A stretch of DNA of 64,000 bases. Source: Gemmatimonadota bacterium. GTDB taxonomy: Bacteria > Gemmatimonadota > Gemmatimonadetes > Longimicrobiales > Gaopeijiaceae. Made by a program: the position numbers and the translations under genes. The notes beneath the pieces were generated by a model. The model saw only the letters and a list, made by a program, of their open reading frames with translations. It did no database searches and had not been told where the DNA came from. The stretch covers positions 93,260 to 157,259 of the forward strand of contig JAJCZZ010000016.1 of assembly GCA_029262115.1 (NCBI GenBank), read 5' to 3'. Below, piece after piece: positions 27,260 through 36,278 of the stretch (the stretch's first letter is position 1; each line of letters begins with the position of its first letter).

Positions 27260-29659
27260 CTACATGACCGGGCCGTAGAGGATCCGGTAAACGCCGAGAT
27301 TCCGGCTGACGTTCTTGATGTACCCACGCGTCTCCGCGAACGGCACCCGCTCGGTGAAGCGAAGCCAGTCGCCCGCCTCGGGGTAGTTCCGCCACCGATT
27401 GGCGCGGGTCGGTCCCGCGTTATAGGCCGACAGGACCAGGGGCAGGTCCTCGTACCGCTGGAGCATGTCCCGGAGGAAGGCCGCACCGAGGTGCAGATTC
27501 ACCTCCGCCGTCTTGAGGCCGTCGGTCTCAAAATCCTCCGGCCCATGACGGCCAGCCAACTCCCGCGCGGTGGGAGGCATGACCTGCATCAGGCCCACGG
27601 CTCCAGCGCTGCTGACGATCTCCTCTTCCCACGCGGACTCCTGGCGGATGAGCGCGGCCATCATCATCGGATCGATGCCCCACTCGGCCGCTTCGCGTCG
27701 GACCATTTCCCGGTGCGGGAATGGATAGACGACGCGGACGAGACGGTCGTCCCATGCGTGACCCTCTCGCCGCAGGGCCCACCCCATGTTGATGGCCGCG
27801 ATCGTTCGACCTCGTTCGATCAGCCCTTCGGCCACACGGAGCCGTACCACTCGATCGCCGGCCGCCAAGGCGACCAGTCGCTCCTCTTCCGCGTCGACCG
27901 CGTCATCCAGACCGGCGGCAGTGAACAGATCCATCCGACGGAAGCCCTCCGTGAGCCAGTCGGGCTCCACGACCGAATCGGCTTCGGCGAGAGGTACCAT
28001 GCGGTACTCCTCGCCCAGAATCTCGGCCGCCTTCACGGCGTAGTACGAGAACGGCTCCTCCGCCTGGAGTCGCGTCACGTGGGCGCGGGCGGCTTCCTCG
28101 TTCCCGCTGTCCAGCCGCGCCTTCGCGGCCCAGAACGCGGCCTCCTCCCAGCGGGCCCCGTCGGGAAAGGCGTCGAGGTACGCCTCATAGGTCAACGCGG
28201 CCTCTCTCGTGTTGCCGCGTGCCAGGTGGATCTGGCCGAGCCGCATGCGGGCCTGTCCACCGCGGGAAAGCGACGGGGCGTTTTCGACCACTGACGTGTA
28301 CCCTTCGACCGCCCTCGTGGTCGCGCCTTCCGACTCCGCGTCCCACGCACGCAGGAAGACGATCTCGACCGCCTCGGGACTCTCCGGATAGCGCTCGACG
28401 AGCCAGCGGCGGAGCGTGTCCGCGTTGCCGGACTGACCCTGACGTCGACGCACGCCTGACCAGATATTGAGCGTTCGCGCCGCTACGCGCCGGTCGAGGT
28501 CGGGATCGTCGGTGTCCGTAAGCGCGCGGAACTCCTCGATGGCGTCTCCTCGCCTGTTCGAGACCGTCGCCATGAGTCGAGCTCGTGACAGCCGGTCTCC
28601 CGGCGACAGTTCCTCGGCCCCTCCCGCCAGCGAGGCAGCCCGATCGTAGGCCGCCAGGGCGGTCGCGCCGTCCCCACCACGGTCGAGGATGGCCGCCAGC
28701 GCGAGCGACTCCTCACCCCCGGGCTGACCATACCGAAATACGAGGCGCGCCCCCCGAGCAGCCGTCAGGCGAACGGCACCCGGGATCGACGCGCTCGCGA
28801 GCTCGACCGCCGAAGCGGTGTCGCCTTCTTCGAGGAGAAGCTGCGCGACCTCGATACCGGCCCGCGCTCTCCGCGCGCCCGACTCGGCGGAGTGGATTCG
28901 CCGAAACTCGACCAACGCCCCGACGGAGTCCCCCGCCTCGAGTCGTGCGTCGGCCATGGCCCGCCAGACCGCCGAGCGGGCGGACTCGTCCGTGATCAGG
29001 TCGAAGAACGCCGTGACCGTGGCCGTGTCTCCTTCCTCGACCGGGCGCGACATCAGTTCCACCGCGGCCCAGCTACCCACTCCGTCCAAAGGATCGACCT
29101 GCTCCAGATGGGATCGGGCCGCGTCAGGATCGCCGGAGCGCATGGCGGCGCGGGCGAGCCGAGCGTGCACGGCAGGGGCGAACGGATCCCTAGCGGACGC
29201 GTCCGAGGACAAGTATGCCGCGTACGCATTGGCGGCCTCGGGCCACCTCTCAGCGTCCTCGTAGGCCCGACCCAGATACGCGTGGCCCTGCCCATCCGCC
29301 TCGGTGGACAGCCACGGGGCGTTGGCCAGTAACTCGATCACGGCGTCGTAGTTCTTCCAGCCAGCCTCGGCCGAAGCCAACAGCAGGACGTCGGACGCGT
29401 GGCCCGTCTCGGCACCGGCCGCACGCAGGAGCCGTGCGGCATGCCACGCCCGTCCCACTCGTAGTTCGTCTCGAGCGGAGTCGGATACGGCCGCCGAAAG
29501 AGAACTCTCCTCGGAGGCACGATCCCACACGGCTGGAGGCCAGTTCCCCGGAACGCTGACCGCCACCGCGACCGGGTCGAGAGGCGAGGCGCCCTGTCTG
29601 GAAACCGATACGATCGCGACGCCCAGGATTGCCAGAGCGACGATCAGAAAGAGGCGCAT
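27260..29659 (-). CDS. Lytic transglycosylase (Slt70-like) with TPR region
   Basis: 799 residues. The start was moved to the ATG at 29659, which gives a signal/anchor helix at once (LFLIVALAILGVAIV). Residues ~50-620 are alpha-helical TPR-like repeats (AAVELMSRPVEEGDTATV, LGQIHLARGNTREAALTYE). The C-terminus is an SLT domain: ALIRQESAWEEEIVSSAGA with catalytic Glu674, then GLMQVMPPTARELA, AAFLRDMLQRYED and LSAYNAGPTRANRW. It cleaves peptidoglycan glycan strands in the periplasm during wall turnover. Downstream of exbB but separated from it by a terminator. Confidence 0.93.
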   Translation of the reverse strand: MRLFLIVALAILGVAIVSVSRQGASPLDPVAVAVSVPGNWPPAVWDRASEESSLSAAVSDSARDELRVGRAWHAARLLRAAGAETGHASDVLLLASAEAGWKNYDAVIELLANAPWLSTEADGQGHAYLGRAYEDAERWPEAANAYAAYLSSDASARDPFAPAVHARLARAAMRSGDPDAARSHLEQVDPLDGVGSWAAVELMSRPVEEGDTATVTAFFDLITDESARSAVWRAMADARLEAGDSVGALVEFRRIHSAESGARRARAGIEVAQLLLEEGDTASAVELASASIPGAVRLTAARGARLVFRYGQPGGEESLALAAILDRGGDGATALAAYDRAASLAGGAEELSPGDRLSRARLMATVSNRRGDAIEEFRALTDTDDPDLDRRVAARTLNIWSGVRRRQGQSGNADTLRRWLVERYPESPEAVEIVFLRAWDAESEGATTRAVEGYTSVVENAPSLSRGGQARMRLGQIHLARGNTREAALTYEAYLDAFPDGARWEEAAFWAAKARLDSGNEEAARAHVTRLQAEEPFSYYAVKAAEILGEEYRMVPLAEADSVVEPDWLTEGFRRMDLFTAAGLDDAVDAEEERLVALAAGDRVVRLRVAEGLIERGRTIAAINMGWALRREGHAWDDRLVRVVYPFPHREMVRREAAEWGIDPMMMAALIRQESAWEEEIVSSAGAVGLMQVMPPTARELAGRHGPEDFETDGLKTAEVNLHLGAAFLRDMLQRYEDLPLVLSAYNAGPTRANRWRNYPEAGDWLRFTERVPFAETRGYIKNVSRNLGVYRILYGPVM

Positions 29660-29713
29660 GATCAAAGGGCGTTCAACGGTAGCGGGGGGACCATCCACTT
29701 TGTCTATCCACGC

Positions 29714-29749
29714 AAAAAGGGGGCCGCCCGATTCAACGAGCGACCCCCT
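29714..29749 (-). terminator. Rho-independent terminator downstream of the ExbB-type gene
   Basis: Read on the minus strand, AGGGGGTCGC (29749-29740) pairs with GCGGCCCCCT (29727-29718) with one G-U wobble, followed at once by a run of five T. It lies 24 bases after the ExbB-type stop and upstream of the transglycosylase gene. Confidence 0.85.
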
Positions 29750-29772
29750 CCGGTCCTGCGGTCAGCTTCGGA

Positions 29773-30471
29773 TCAGTGCGCCCGACCCGCTTCGATCGAA
29801 TGGAGCACGTCGACCATCTTCTGGGCCGACTCCTCCATGTCGATGACCAGGCTGTCGATGCGGGCCACGAAGTAGTTGTGACCGATCGACACCGGGATGG
29901 CGATCATCAGACCAATAGCCGTCGTCAGAAGAGCGACCTTGATCCCACCGGCCACCAGCGTCGCTTCGACTTCACCGGCCTGCTCGATGGATTCGAAGGC
30001 GATGATCATGCCGATGACCGTTCCGAGGAAGCCCAGGAGCGGCGCGATGTTCGTCAGCGTGGCCAGGATGACCAGGCCGCGCTCGAGCTTGCTCATCTCG
30101 ATCAGGCCCTGGTTCTCGATGGCCTTCATGACGCGATCCGTGCCCTCCTCGTGCCGCTCGAGGCCGGCGTAGAGGATGTTTGCGGCCGGAGCGTTCGTGT
30201 CACGCGTCAGCTCGAGAGCCTCCTTGATGCGTTGCTGCGTCAGGAGTTCATCGACGTCCTTGAGGATCCGCTTGGTGCGGCTCGCCTTTGCGGACAGATC
30301 CACGAACTTCCAGGCGATCACAATCAGACCCAGGATCAAACAGAAGGCCAGCGGCCAGGCCATGAAGCCAGTGTCATCCCAGAGCTGGGGGAGCTGTTCC
30401 AACAGGGACTGATCCGGGGCATCCATCCCAGGAATTTGGAGCAACGCTCCGTAAATCGGCGTAACCAGCAA
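29773..30471 (-). CDS. MotA/TolQ/ExbB proton channel protein
   Basis: 232 residues. TTG start supported by GGAGG five bases upstream. Three transmembrane helices are visible: WPLAFCLILGLIVIAW, then IAPLLGFLGTVIGMIIAF, then VALLTTAIGLMIAIPVSIG, with the conserved TxxIGL element and the long cytoplasmic loop between helices 1 and 2. ExbB/TolQ proteins form pentameric inner-membrane channels that use the proton gradient to drive TonB or TolA. No ExbD/TolR or TonB gene is next to it here: a terminator follows and the ABC permease precedes. Confidence 0.93.
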   Translation of the reverse strand: MLVTPIYGALLQIPGMDAPDQSLLEQLPQLWDDTGFMAWPLAFCLILGLIVIAWKFVDLSAKASRTKRILKDVDELLTQQRIKEALELTRDTNAPAANILYAGLERHEEGTDRVMKAIENQGLIEMSKLERGLVILATLTNIAPLLGFLGTVIGMIIAFESIEQAGEVEATLVAGGIKVALLTTAIGLMIAIPVSIGHNYFVARIDSLVIDMEESAQKMVDVLHSIEAGRAH

Positions 30472-30587
30472 AGGAACCTCCAGCCAGGGTCTTCGGGTTC
30501 AGGGGGGTGGCGCTCACCCAATCTCGTACGTCGAGACGTGGGTAGGTTTGCAAGAGGGACGGATAATGGGCCGGGTCCAAATGGGTG

Positions 30588-31703
30588 TCAAGGAGCGTGT
30601 GCACGCGGGTCGAGGGCGTCTCTGAGCCCGTCTCCCACGAGGTTGATGGCCAGGACCGTGACCACGATGGCCAAGCCCGGGAAGGTCGAGAGCCACCACG
30701 CTTCGAGGAGGTTCTCCCGACCCTCCGCGACCATATTCCCCCATGAGGGAATCGAGGGAGACAGCCCGATCCCCAGAAACGAGAGACCCGCTTCCAGCAC
30801 GATCGCGTGCCCGACGCCCAGCGTGGTCGCCACGATGACCGGCCCGAGCGCGTTCGGCACCAGATGCCGGGTGATGATGCGGGAGCGCGACATTCCCAGC
30901 GCCCTAGCCGCAACGATGAAGTCTCGCTCCTTGAGGCTCAGCACTTCCCCGCGCACCAGTCGCGCGGTCGACGGCCACTGCGTAAGCGCGAGGATCACGA
31001 CGATCAGCGGAACGGACGGTCGTACGATGGCCACGATGCTGATGAGAAGGACCAGTCGCGGAAAGGCCAGAACGATGTCCACCGTACGCATGATGACGGA
31101 GTCCACCAAGCCGCCGACGTACCCGGCCACGGCACCGGCCATCGTCCCGAGGGTCGCCGCCAGACCGGCGGCGACGAGACCGATCGTGAGCGAGATCCGG
31201 GCGCCGTAGAGGATCCGTGTGAAGACATCCCGGGCGAGACGATCGGTCCCGAGCAGGTGTGCCGACGACGGCCCTATGAGCCTCTCCGACCGTATCGAAC
31301 CACCCACGTATGGGTCGAAGTCCGTGAGGAGAGGCGCCAGGAGGGCGGCCAGGACGATCGCTGCGAGCGCCCCCACCCCGACCACCACGGGACCTCCCCA
31401 CGTGTCTGACGCCCGCTCCTGGGCGGCTGGGCCCACGTCCGCGCGCGCCCTCCAGGACCAAACCCAGACGGCCACGAGGGTGATGCCGAGAATCGTGACG
31501 GCCCCCGACCCCCGGCCACCACCCAAGGCCGCCCGAACCGCGCTCCATCTCAGCCACAGGACCATCCAGACAGCCACCCACGCCCCCAGGGCCAGTGCCC
31601 CACGCTTCCGACCCGCCAGCAACTGTGGCAAGCCGGGCAGCACGAAGGCGAGCGTCGATGCCGCCCTGTGAGCCGTGCCCCGCTCCGCCACGCCCTCAGT
31701 CAT
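30588..31703 (-). CDS. Peptide-type ABC transporter permease (DppC/OppC family)
   Basis: 371 residues. ATG 31703 overlaps the DppB-type stop by 8 bases, so translation is coupled. The C-terminal ~250 residues hold the OppBC permease domain: LLGTDRLARDVFTRILYGARISL, FPRLVLLISIVAIVRPS, and the EAA loop ARALGMSRSRIITRHLVPNALGP. An N-terminal extension of ~110 residues with two additional hydrophobic segments (AFVLPGLPQLLAGRKRGALALG) precedes the family's normal N-terminus, resembling the small-membrane-domain prefix seen in some DppC proteins. Inner membrane; pairs with the next entry. Confidence 0.92.
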   Translation of the reverse strand: MTEGVAERGTAHRAASTLAFVLPGLPQLLAGRKRGALALGAWVAVWMVLWLRWSAVRAALGGGRGSGAVTILGITLVAVWVWSWRARADVGPAAQERASDTWGGPVVVGVGALAAIVLAALLAPLLTDFDPYVGGSIRSERLIGPSSAHLLGTDRLARDVFTRILYGARISLTIGLVAAGLAATLGTMAGAVAGYVGGLVDSVIMRTVDIVLAFPRLVLLISIVAIVRPSVPLIVVILALTQWPSTARLVRGEVLSLKERDFIVAARALGMSRSRIITRHLVPNALGPVIVATTLGVGHAIVLEAGLSFLGIGLSPSIPSWGNMVAEGRENLLEAWWLSTFPGLAIVVTVLAINLVGDGLRDALDPRAHAP

Positions 31704-32682
31704 ATCGAACTCGTGGATCGATGGCCGCATAAAGAACATCCGCGAGGAGGTTTCCAGCAACCACCATCACCGCGAAGACGAAGCTACCGGCCATCACCAG
31801 CGGATAGTCCCGTGCGTGAACGGCCTCGACCATGGCCCGCCCCATCCCCGGCCAGCCGAACACCGACTCGACGAACACGGTCCCACTCAGCAGCAGCGGC
31901 ACATACAACCCTGAAAGTGTGGCGATAGGCAGGAGTGCGTTCCGGAACGCGTGTCCCCAGATGACTCTGCGTTCAGAAAGTCCCTTGGCCCTCGCGGTGC
32001 GCACGTAGTCCTCACCGATGACTTCCAGCATGCTCCCACGCATGAATCGCGCGATACCCGCGGTGAGGACGAGGGTGAGGGTGAGCGTCGGAAGCGTCAG
32101 ATAGCGGAGACGCTCGACGACGCGCGCTGCGCTGCCCAGCGACTGGTAGTCGACGGAGTACATGCCCGACGCAGGAAACCAGATAGGCCATCCCCATACA
32201 TTACGTGCCATCAGGCCGAAGGTCAGCGTCAGCATGAGAGCGAGCCAGAAGGAAGGCATCGAATAGAAGAAGAGCATGACCACGCTGAGCGCGCCGTCCA
32301 CCGCCGTGCGGTGCTTCAACGCCTGCACCACTCCTATGAGGATTCCGAGCACGAAGGAGCCGAGCAGAGCGGCCGCTCCAAGGGACAGAGTGTTGGGAAG
32401 CAGCGAGGCCAACACCGTTCGTACGGGAGCCTGGTGCGTGTGTGAGTACCCGAAGTCGCCCGTGGCGAAGGCGGCGAGCCAACGCCCGTACTGGACGGCC
32501 AACGGTCGATCGAGACCGAAGTTCGCCCTCATCTGAGCCGCGGCGTCCGCCGTCAGGGCGGGCCCGGCCATGATGTCGACCGGGTCCCCGGGTGCCAGGT
32601 GGACCACAACGAACACGACGGTCGCCAGACCCAGGATCAGGGGGATGGCACCCAGGAGGCGGCGGGCGACGTATCGGCTCAG
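31696..32682 (-). CDS. Peptide-type ABC transporter permease (DppB/OppB family), start unresolved
   Basis: About 328 residues if translation begins at CTG 32682, giving the expected basic first helix SRYVARRLLGAIPLILGLATVV before the hallmark VHLAPGDPVDIM. EAA loop: ARAKGLSERRVIWGHAFRNALLP; the tail YAAIDPRVRYD is typical. The only ATG nearby (32700-32698) is out of frame by one base across a run of seven G (minus strand, 32691-32685). One extra G would give MITQGGVLSRYVARR and a normal start. A GTG at 32616 would delete helix 1. Partner of the DppC-like protein and the binding protein. Confidence 0.88.
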   Translation of the reverse strand: MSRYVARRLLGAIPLILGLATVVFVVVHLAPGDPVDIMAGPALTADAAAQMRANFGLDRPLAVQYGRWLAAFATGDFGYSHTHQAPVRTVLASLLPNTLSLGAAALLGSFVLGILIGVVQALKHRTAVDGALSVVMLFFYSMPSFWLALMLTLTFGLMARNVWGWPIWFPASGMYSVDYQSLGSAARVVERLRYLTLPTLTLTLVLTAGIARFMRGSMLEVIGEDYVRTARAKGLSERRVIWGHAFRNALLPIATLSGLYVPLLLSGTVFVESVFGWPGMGRAMVEAVHARDYPLVMAGSFVFAVMVVAGNLLADVLYAAIDPRVRYD

Positions 32683-32712
32683 AACCCCCCCTGGGTGATC
32701 ATCCGCGGTCGG

Positions 32713-34443
32713 CTAGCGGGCAGCCGGGTCGATCCACCAGTCCTTGAAATTGACCCACTCGCCGCGCAGATCGGCCTCGACACCGTGGACGGTGCTGCTG
32801 AGGCCCATGATCCGGTTGGGGTAGTACAGAAACTGGTACGGAAGCACCTCGGCGATCCGCTCCTGGTAGGCCGACCAGAGAGGGCGCGCCTCCTCCCGCG
32901 ACTCCGCCGTGTTGATCGCGTCCAGCAGACGATCCACTTCGGCATCCCGAAGGCCGGCGAAGCCCGCTTCGCCGGCGAACTCACGCGAGTGGAAGAGGGG
33001 CGTGTCATCGAGCCGGAACTCCACCGTCCACGCGAGAATGAGCGACTCGAAGTCCCGATCCTCACCCGCGGTCATGACCCGCCCGATCAGCTCTCCGTAG
33101 TCCGCCGCCTCGGCCCGCGCGTCGACCCCGAGCCCGCGGAGCTGGCCCTGCATGAACTCGGCGGCGTTCTGCCGAATCACGTTGCCGGCGTTGTAGGCCA
33201 CGCTGAAGGAGAGCGGAACGCCGTCGGCGTTCTCGCGGATGCCGTCACCGTCCCGATCGACCCACCCTGCCTCGTCGAGGAGCCGCGCGGCTTCCTCTGG
33301 ATCGTAGTCGAGGTCGTCGGCCGCTCCCGGATCGTACGCCCAGTGCGTCGGGGGTACCGGCCCGTTGGCCACCCGCCCGTGTTCGAGCAGGTTGGCCTCG
33401 ACGAACTCGCTTCGGTTCCAACCGAGAGCGAGCGCCCGGCGCACGCGCGCGTCGGCGAACTGGGGCAGGCGCGTGTTCAGCGCCAGAAACGCGTAGGTCC
33501 GGCTCGGAAACGTCTTCACGACCGTCTCGGCCGACTCCTCCATCCGGCTCACCTGTTCCGGGCGCGGCTGGATGTAGAAGTCGATGCCTCCGGTCAGCAA
33601 CTCCGTGAAGATGGTCGCCTGCTCCGGGATCTTCCGGTACACGTAGCGGTCGATGAACGGGCGCCCCCCAAGCGACCCAGGAAAGGCCGGATTGGCTACG
33701 AACGTCCACTGCTGATCGGTCAGGTGCTCCCGGAAGACGAACGGTCCGTTGCCCACCGGGCAGAGGCTCCCGAACGGATGGGTGATCAGGTCCTCGACCT
33801 CTACCTCTCCCAGAAGGTGGCGGGGCATGATCGCCACCGCGGTCCATGGGTCGAGGTACTCCGAATGCGGCGTGAGACGCATCCGGACCGTGTAGTCGTC
33901 GACGACCTGAACACCTTCCTCACCGGCAATCCACGGCTCGAAGAACTGAGCGTTCACATAGCCGATGGCGGGGTCGGTGATGCGCTCGTACGTGAAGGCG
34001 ACGTCGTGTGCCGTCGTAGGCTGGCCGTCGTGCCACACCACGTCGTCACGGAGGTGGAACGTCACCTCCGTGCCCTCCTCGTTGATCTCCCAGGACTCGG
34101 CCAACCACGGTTCCGGCTCGAGATCGTTCCCGTAGCGCACCAGCGTCATCAGAGTGACGTACTGCTGGTGCTGGCGAGCCACGTAGTCGTTGGCGAGGAA
34201 GGCGTTCATTCCACCGCCCCGGCTCAGATCCTCGATTCCCGCGGCCACGAGCGTGCCGCCGTACCGATCGTCGGTCGGAGCCGGGGCCGCCGCCGACGCG
34301 CTGTCCAGCCATGCGGATACGCGTGGCATGACCGATTGGCAGAACGGATCGCTCCACGCGACGGGCGGGGCGTCTTCCGCGCAGGCGGAGGCCCCCATGA
34401 GGGTCGCGAGCGCGATCGAGGTACCGAGTAACAGGCGATGCAT
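32713..34443 (-). CDS. ABC transporter substrate-binding lipoprotein (SBP_bac_5 family)
   Basis: 576 residues with signal MHRLLLGTSIALATLMGASAC, Cys21 being the lipid attachment site. The mature part follows the peptide/nickel binding protein pattern: EPEPWLAESWEINEEGTEVTF, DDVVWHDGQPTTAHDVAFTYERI, and late RRALALGWNRSEFVEANLL. It would deliver oligopeptides or similar solutes to the two permeases encoded directly downstream. The usual pair of ATPases (DppD/DppF) is not within the window. Confidence 0.93.
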   Translation of the reverse strand: MHRLLLGTSIALATLMGASACAEDAPPVAWSDPFCQSVMPRVSAWLDSASAAAPAPTDDRYGGTLVAAGIEDLSRGGGMNAFLANDYVARQHQQYVTLMTLVRYGNDLEPEPWLAESWEINEEGTEVTFHLRDDVVWHDGQPTTAHDVAFTYERITDPAIGYVNAQFFEPWIAGEEGVQVVDDYTVRMRLTPHSEYLDPWTAVAIMPRHLLGEVEVEDLITHPFGSLCPVGNGPFVFREHLTDQQWTFVANPAFPGSLGGRPFIDRYVYRKIPEQATIFTELLTGGIDFYIQPRPEQVSRMEESAETVVKTFPSRTYAFLALNTRLPQFADARVRRALALGWNRSEFVEANLLEHGRVANGPVPPTHWAYDPGAADDLDYDPEEAARLLDEAGWVDRDGDGIRENADGVPLSFSVAYNAGNVIRQNAAEFMQGQLRGLGVDARAEAADYGELIGRVMTAGEDRDFESLILAWTVEFRLDDTPLFHSREFAGEAGFAGLRDAEVDRLLDAINTAESREEARPLWSAYQERIAEVLPYQFLYYPNRIMGLSSTVHGVEADLRGEWVNFKDWWIDPAAR

Positions 34444-34460
34444 TTTCGCTCAGTTCGGGA

Positions 34461-35378
34461 TTACCGACGCCAGGTCCAGTCGGTTCGGGAATAGCGTTCG
34501 CGCTGCAGGCGCGTGCTCTCGGCCTCTTCTTCAGGAGTGTAGGGAGCTTCCATCCAACGCCCTCCCCACGCAAGCCGGAACGCGTCGGCCAATGCGCGCG
34601 CGATGTCGGTCGGCCCCAACGTGGAATCGATCCACCGGGTCGCGCGGGCGGGCCGCGGTCCGGAGAACGGGACGCCGCCCAGAGCGGACAGGAGGGCCTG
34701 GTCACCGTCCAGGATGACCGATCCGTGCTGAAGGAGCGCCCCGTCGATGCGCGCCTGGGCGCTGCCCACCAGCTTCCCCGTTCCGGCGACGATCTCCCCG
34801 GCGGTCGGTGACTGGAAGCACGGTCCGGCGTCGAGAGGGCGTACCCTCCCCTCCTGAGAGACCGTGGCCGGCACACCGAGCGCGACGAGACCATCGACCA
34901 GCGCGCGGTTGATGGCGACATACGCGTCACGCGTGCGGCCGAACGTCCCGAGCGGTGCCACTACCGAGTAGGTGACCTCGTCGTCGTGGAGGAGGGCACG
35001 GCCCCCCGTCGGTCGGCGGACGAACCGAACCGCAGTCACCCCGGCGTCGGCCACTCCCGCCGTCACGTCCGCAGCCTCGATCGCAGCCTCCACCCCCTCC
35101 CGCCGGAATCGACTGCGGGCGGGCTCGTTGCGCCCGAACGACACGGTGGGCTCCGCCCAGCCGTAGAAGCGCACGGTCCCGTGGCCCGAGCGGGCACAGC
35201 GGGCGAGCGCGTGATCACGGGCCATGTTCTCGGCGGGGCCGCAGCGGCCATCGAGGATCAGACGCCAGCGCAGCGCAGGGACGGGGGCGGCGCAGTCATC
35301 GCGATGAAGGCGCCCGGCCTCCGTCTCGCTCACGGTGCGTCTCCCGCCGACGGAACTCCTCGGGCTCGCCTCGCCCAT
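34461..35378 (-). CDS. Lipoate--protein ligase family protein (BPL/LplA/LipB fold)
   Basis: 305 residues from ATG 35378; GTG 35333 (GGGAG seven bases upstream) is a credible shorter start. Core signature: RFYGWAEPTVSFGRNEPA, VRFVRRPTGGRALLHDDEVTYSVVAP, then GKLVGSAQARIDGALLQHGSVIL, which is the LplA-type pattern with the RRPTGGRA substrate loop and the catalytic lysine in GKLVGSAQ. It should attach or transfer octanoyl/lipoyl groups to carrier domains such as the H protein encoded 7 kb away. It lies 17 bp upstream of the binding-protein gene in an apparent operon, an unexplained pairing. Confidence 0.88.
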   Translation of the reverse strand: MGEASPRSSVGGRRTVSETEAGRLHRDDCAAPVPALRWRLILDGRCGPAENMARDHALARCARSGHGTVRFYGWAEPTVSFGRNEPARSRFRREGVEAAIEAADVTAGVADAGVTAVRFVRRPTGGRALLHDDEVTYSVVAPLGTFGRTRDAYVAINRALVDGLVALGVPATVSQEGRVRPLDAGPCFQSPTAGEIVAGTGKLVGSAQARIDGALLQHGSVILDGDQALLSALGGVPFSGPRPARATRWIDSTLGPTDIARALADAFRLAWGGRWMEAPYTPEEEAESTRLQRERYSRTDWTWRR

Positions 35379-35400
35379 CGGGCCTCGGGAGAAGCCGACA

Positions 35401-36087
35401 TCAGAAGTCGAGACGTCCACCCGGTTCGAGCACCTCCACCCGCGCACGCTCCCCGACGCTCGCCTTGAACGCCTGTGCGTCCTGTGCGATCGGAGGCCAG
35501 GTATCGAAGTGGATGGGAACGACCACCTCGGGCTCGATGAACTCGACGGCACGGACCGCGTCGTCCGGCCCCATGGTGTAGTTGTCGCCGATGGGCAACA
35601 GGGCGACGTCCACGCGCCCTCGGAGAAGCTGCATGTCCGTGAGGAGGGCGGTGTCGCCCGCATGGTAGAGCCGTTGGCCACCGTTCAGTGTGACAAGAAG
35701 ACCCGCGGGCATGGTCGGGAACTTCTCCCCACCCGGCCCCTCGTTCAGTGTGCCATGCAGAGCCGGCGTCATTTTCAAACGGCCGAACGGGAAGGAGGAT
35801 CCGCCCCCGATCGACATGCCGTGCGTGTTGTCGATGTCATGGGTCGCAAGCCAACTCACCAATTCGTGGGTTGATATGACCAGAGCACCCGTTCGACGGG
35901 CCAGCGGGATCAGATCGCCGATATGGTCGCCATGACCGTGGGTCACGAGGATGAAATCGGCCTCGACGTCGTCTGCTGAAACGTCACAGACAGGGTTGTC
36001 GTCGAAAAACGGATCGATGATCAGCTTGGTGCCGTCGTCGGTCTCGATACCGCAGGTCGAGTGACCGTACCAGGTGAGCGTTGCCAT
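35401..36087 (-). CDS. Metal-dependent hydrolase, UPF0173/YtkL-like (metallo-beta-lactamase fold)
   Basis: 228 residues, the family's usual length. It begins MATLTWYGHSTCGIETDDG; metal ligands are in VTHGHGDHIGD (HxHxDH), further histidines in HGTLNEGPGG and YHAGDTALLTD, and VVPIHFDTWPPI near the end. Members of UPF0173 are predicted Zn hydrolases of unknown physiological substrate. It is first in a same-strand run with the ligase, binding protein and permeases (22-bp gap to the next gene). Confidence 0.93.
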   Translation of the reverse strand: MATLTWYGHSTCGIETDDGTKLIIDPFFDDNPVCDVSADDVEADFILVTHGHGDHIGDLIPLARRTGALVISTHELVSWLATHDIDNTHGMSIGGGSSFPFGRLKMTPALHGTLNEGPGGEKFPTMPAGLLVTLNGGQRLYHAGDTALLTDMQLLRGRVDVALLPIGDNYTMGPDDAVRAVEFIEPEVVVPIHFDTWPPIAQDAQAFKASVGERARVEVLEPGGRLDF

Positions 36088-36196
36088 GAGCGTTCCGGAG
36101 CTTCGGGGTTGGATCGGTCGGGCCCGAAAGATGGAGATTCCGGCAGGACCGCGCGAGGCGGCGCGAGGCGCCGCGGGATGCCCGCCCCCGCGGCCG

Positions 36197-36251
36197 TTGC
36201 CATCATCTCACATCCCTTTGTACTTTCCCCTTAGCACTCACGGGGAGTGTT
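36197..36251 (+). promoter_or_regulatory. Candidate promoter and operator for the PadR/ADOP operon
   Basis: TTGCCA (36197-36202) and TGTACT (36219-36224), 16 bases apart, are a possible -35/-10 pair. Immediately downstream is the inverted repeat AGCACTC-ACGGG-GAGTGTT (36233-36251, one mismatch), placed where an autoregulating PadR dimer could block the transcription start. It precedes an exceptionally strong ribosome binding site, AAAGGAGGTG (36261-36270), eight bases before the PadR ATG. Confidence 0.5.
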
Positions 36252-36278
36252 CTGACCGAGAAAGGAGGTGGGCGGCTG

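Noticed and set aside
29776..31209. 477-residue plus-strand frame opposite the ExbB and permease genes
   Set aside because: Mirror of real minus-strand genes; it crosses a terminator and a gene boundary and shows no protein family.
32599..34431. 610-residue plus-strand frame antisense to the substrate-binding protein
   Set aside because: Long antisense frames are common in high-GC DNA; composition is arginine/histidine/valine rich with no domain, and the minus-strand gene is unmistakable.
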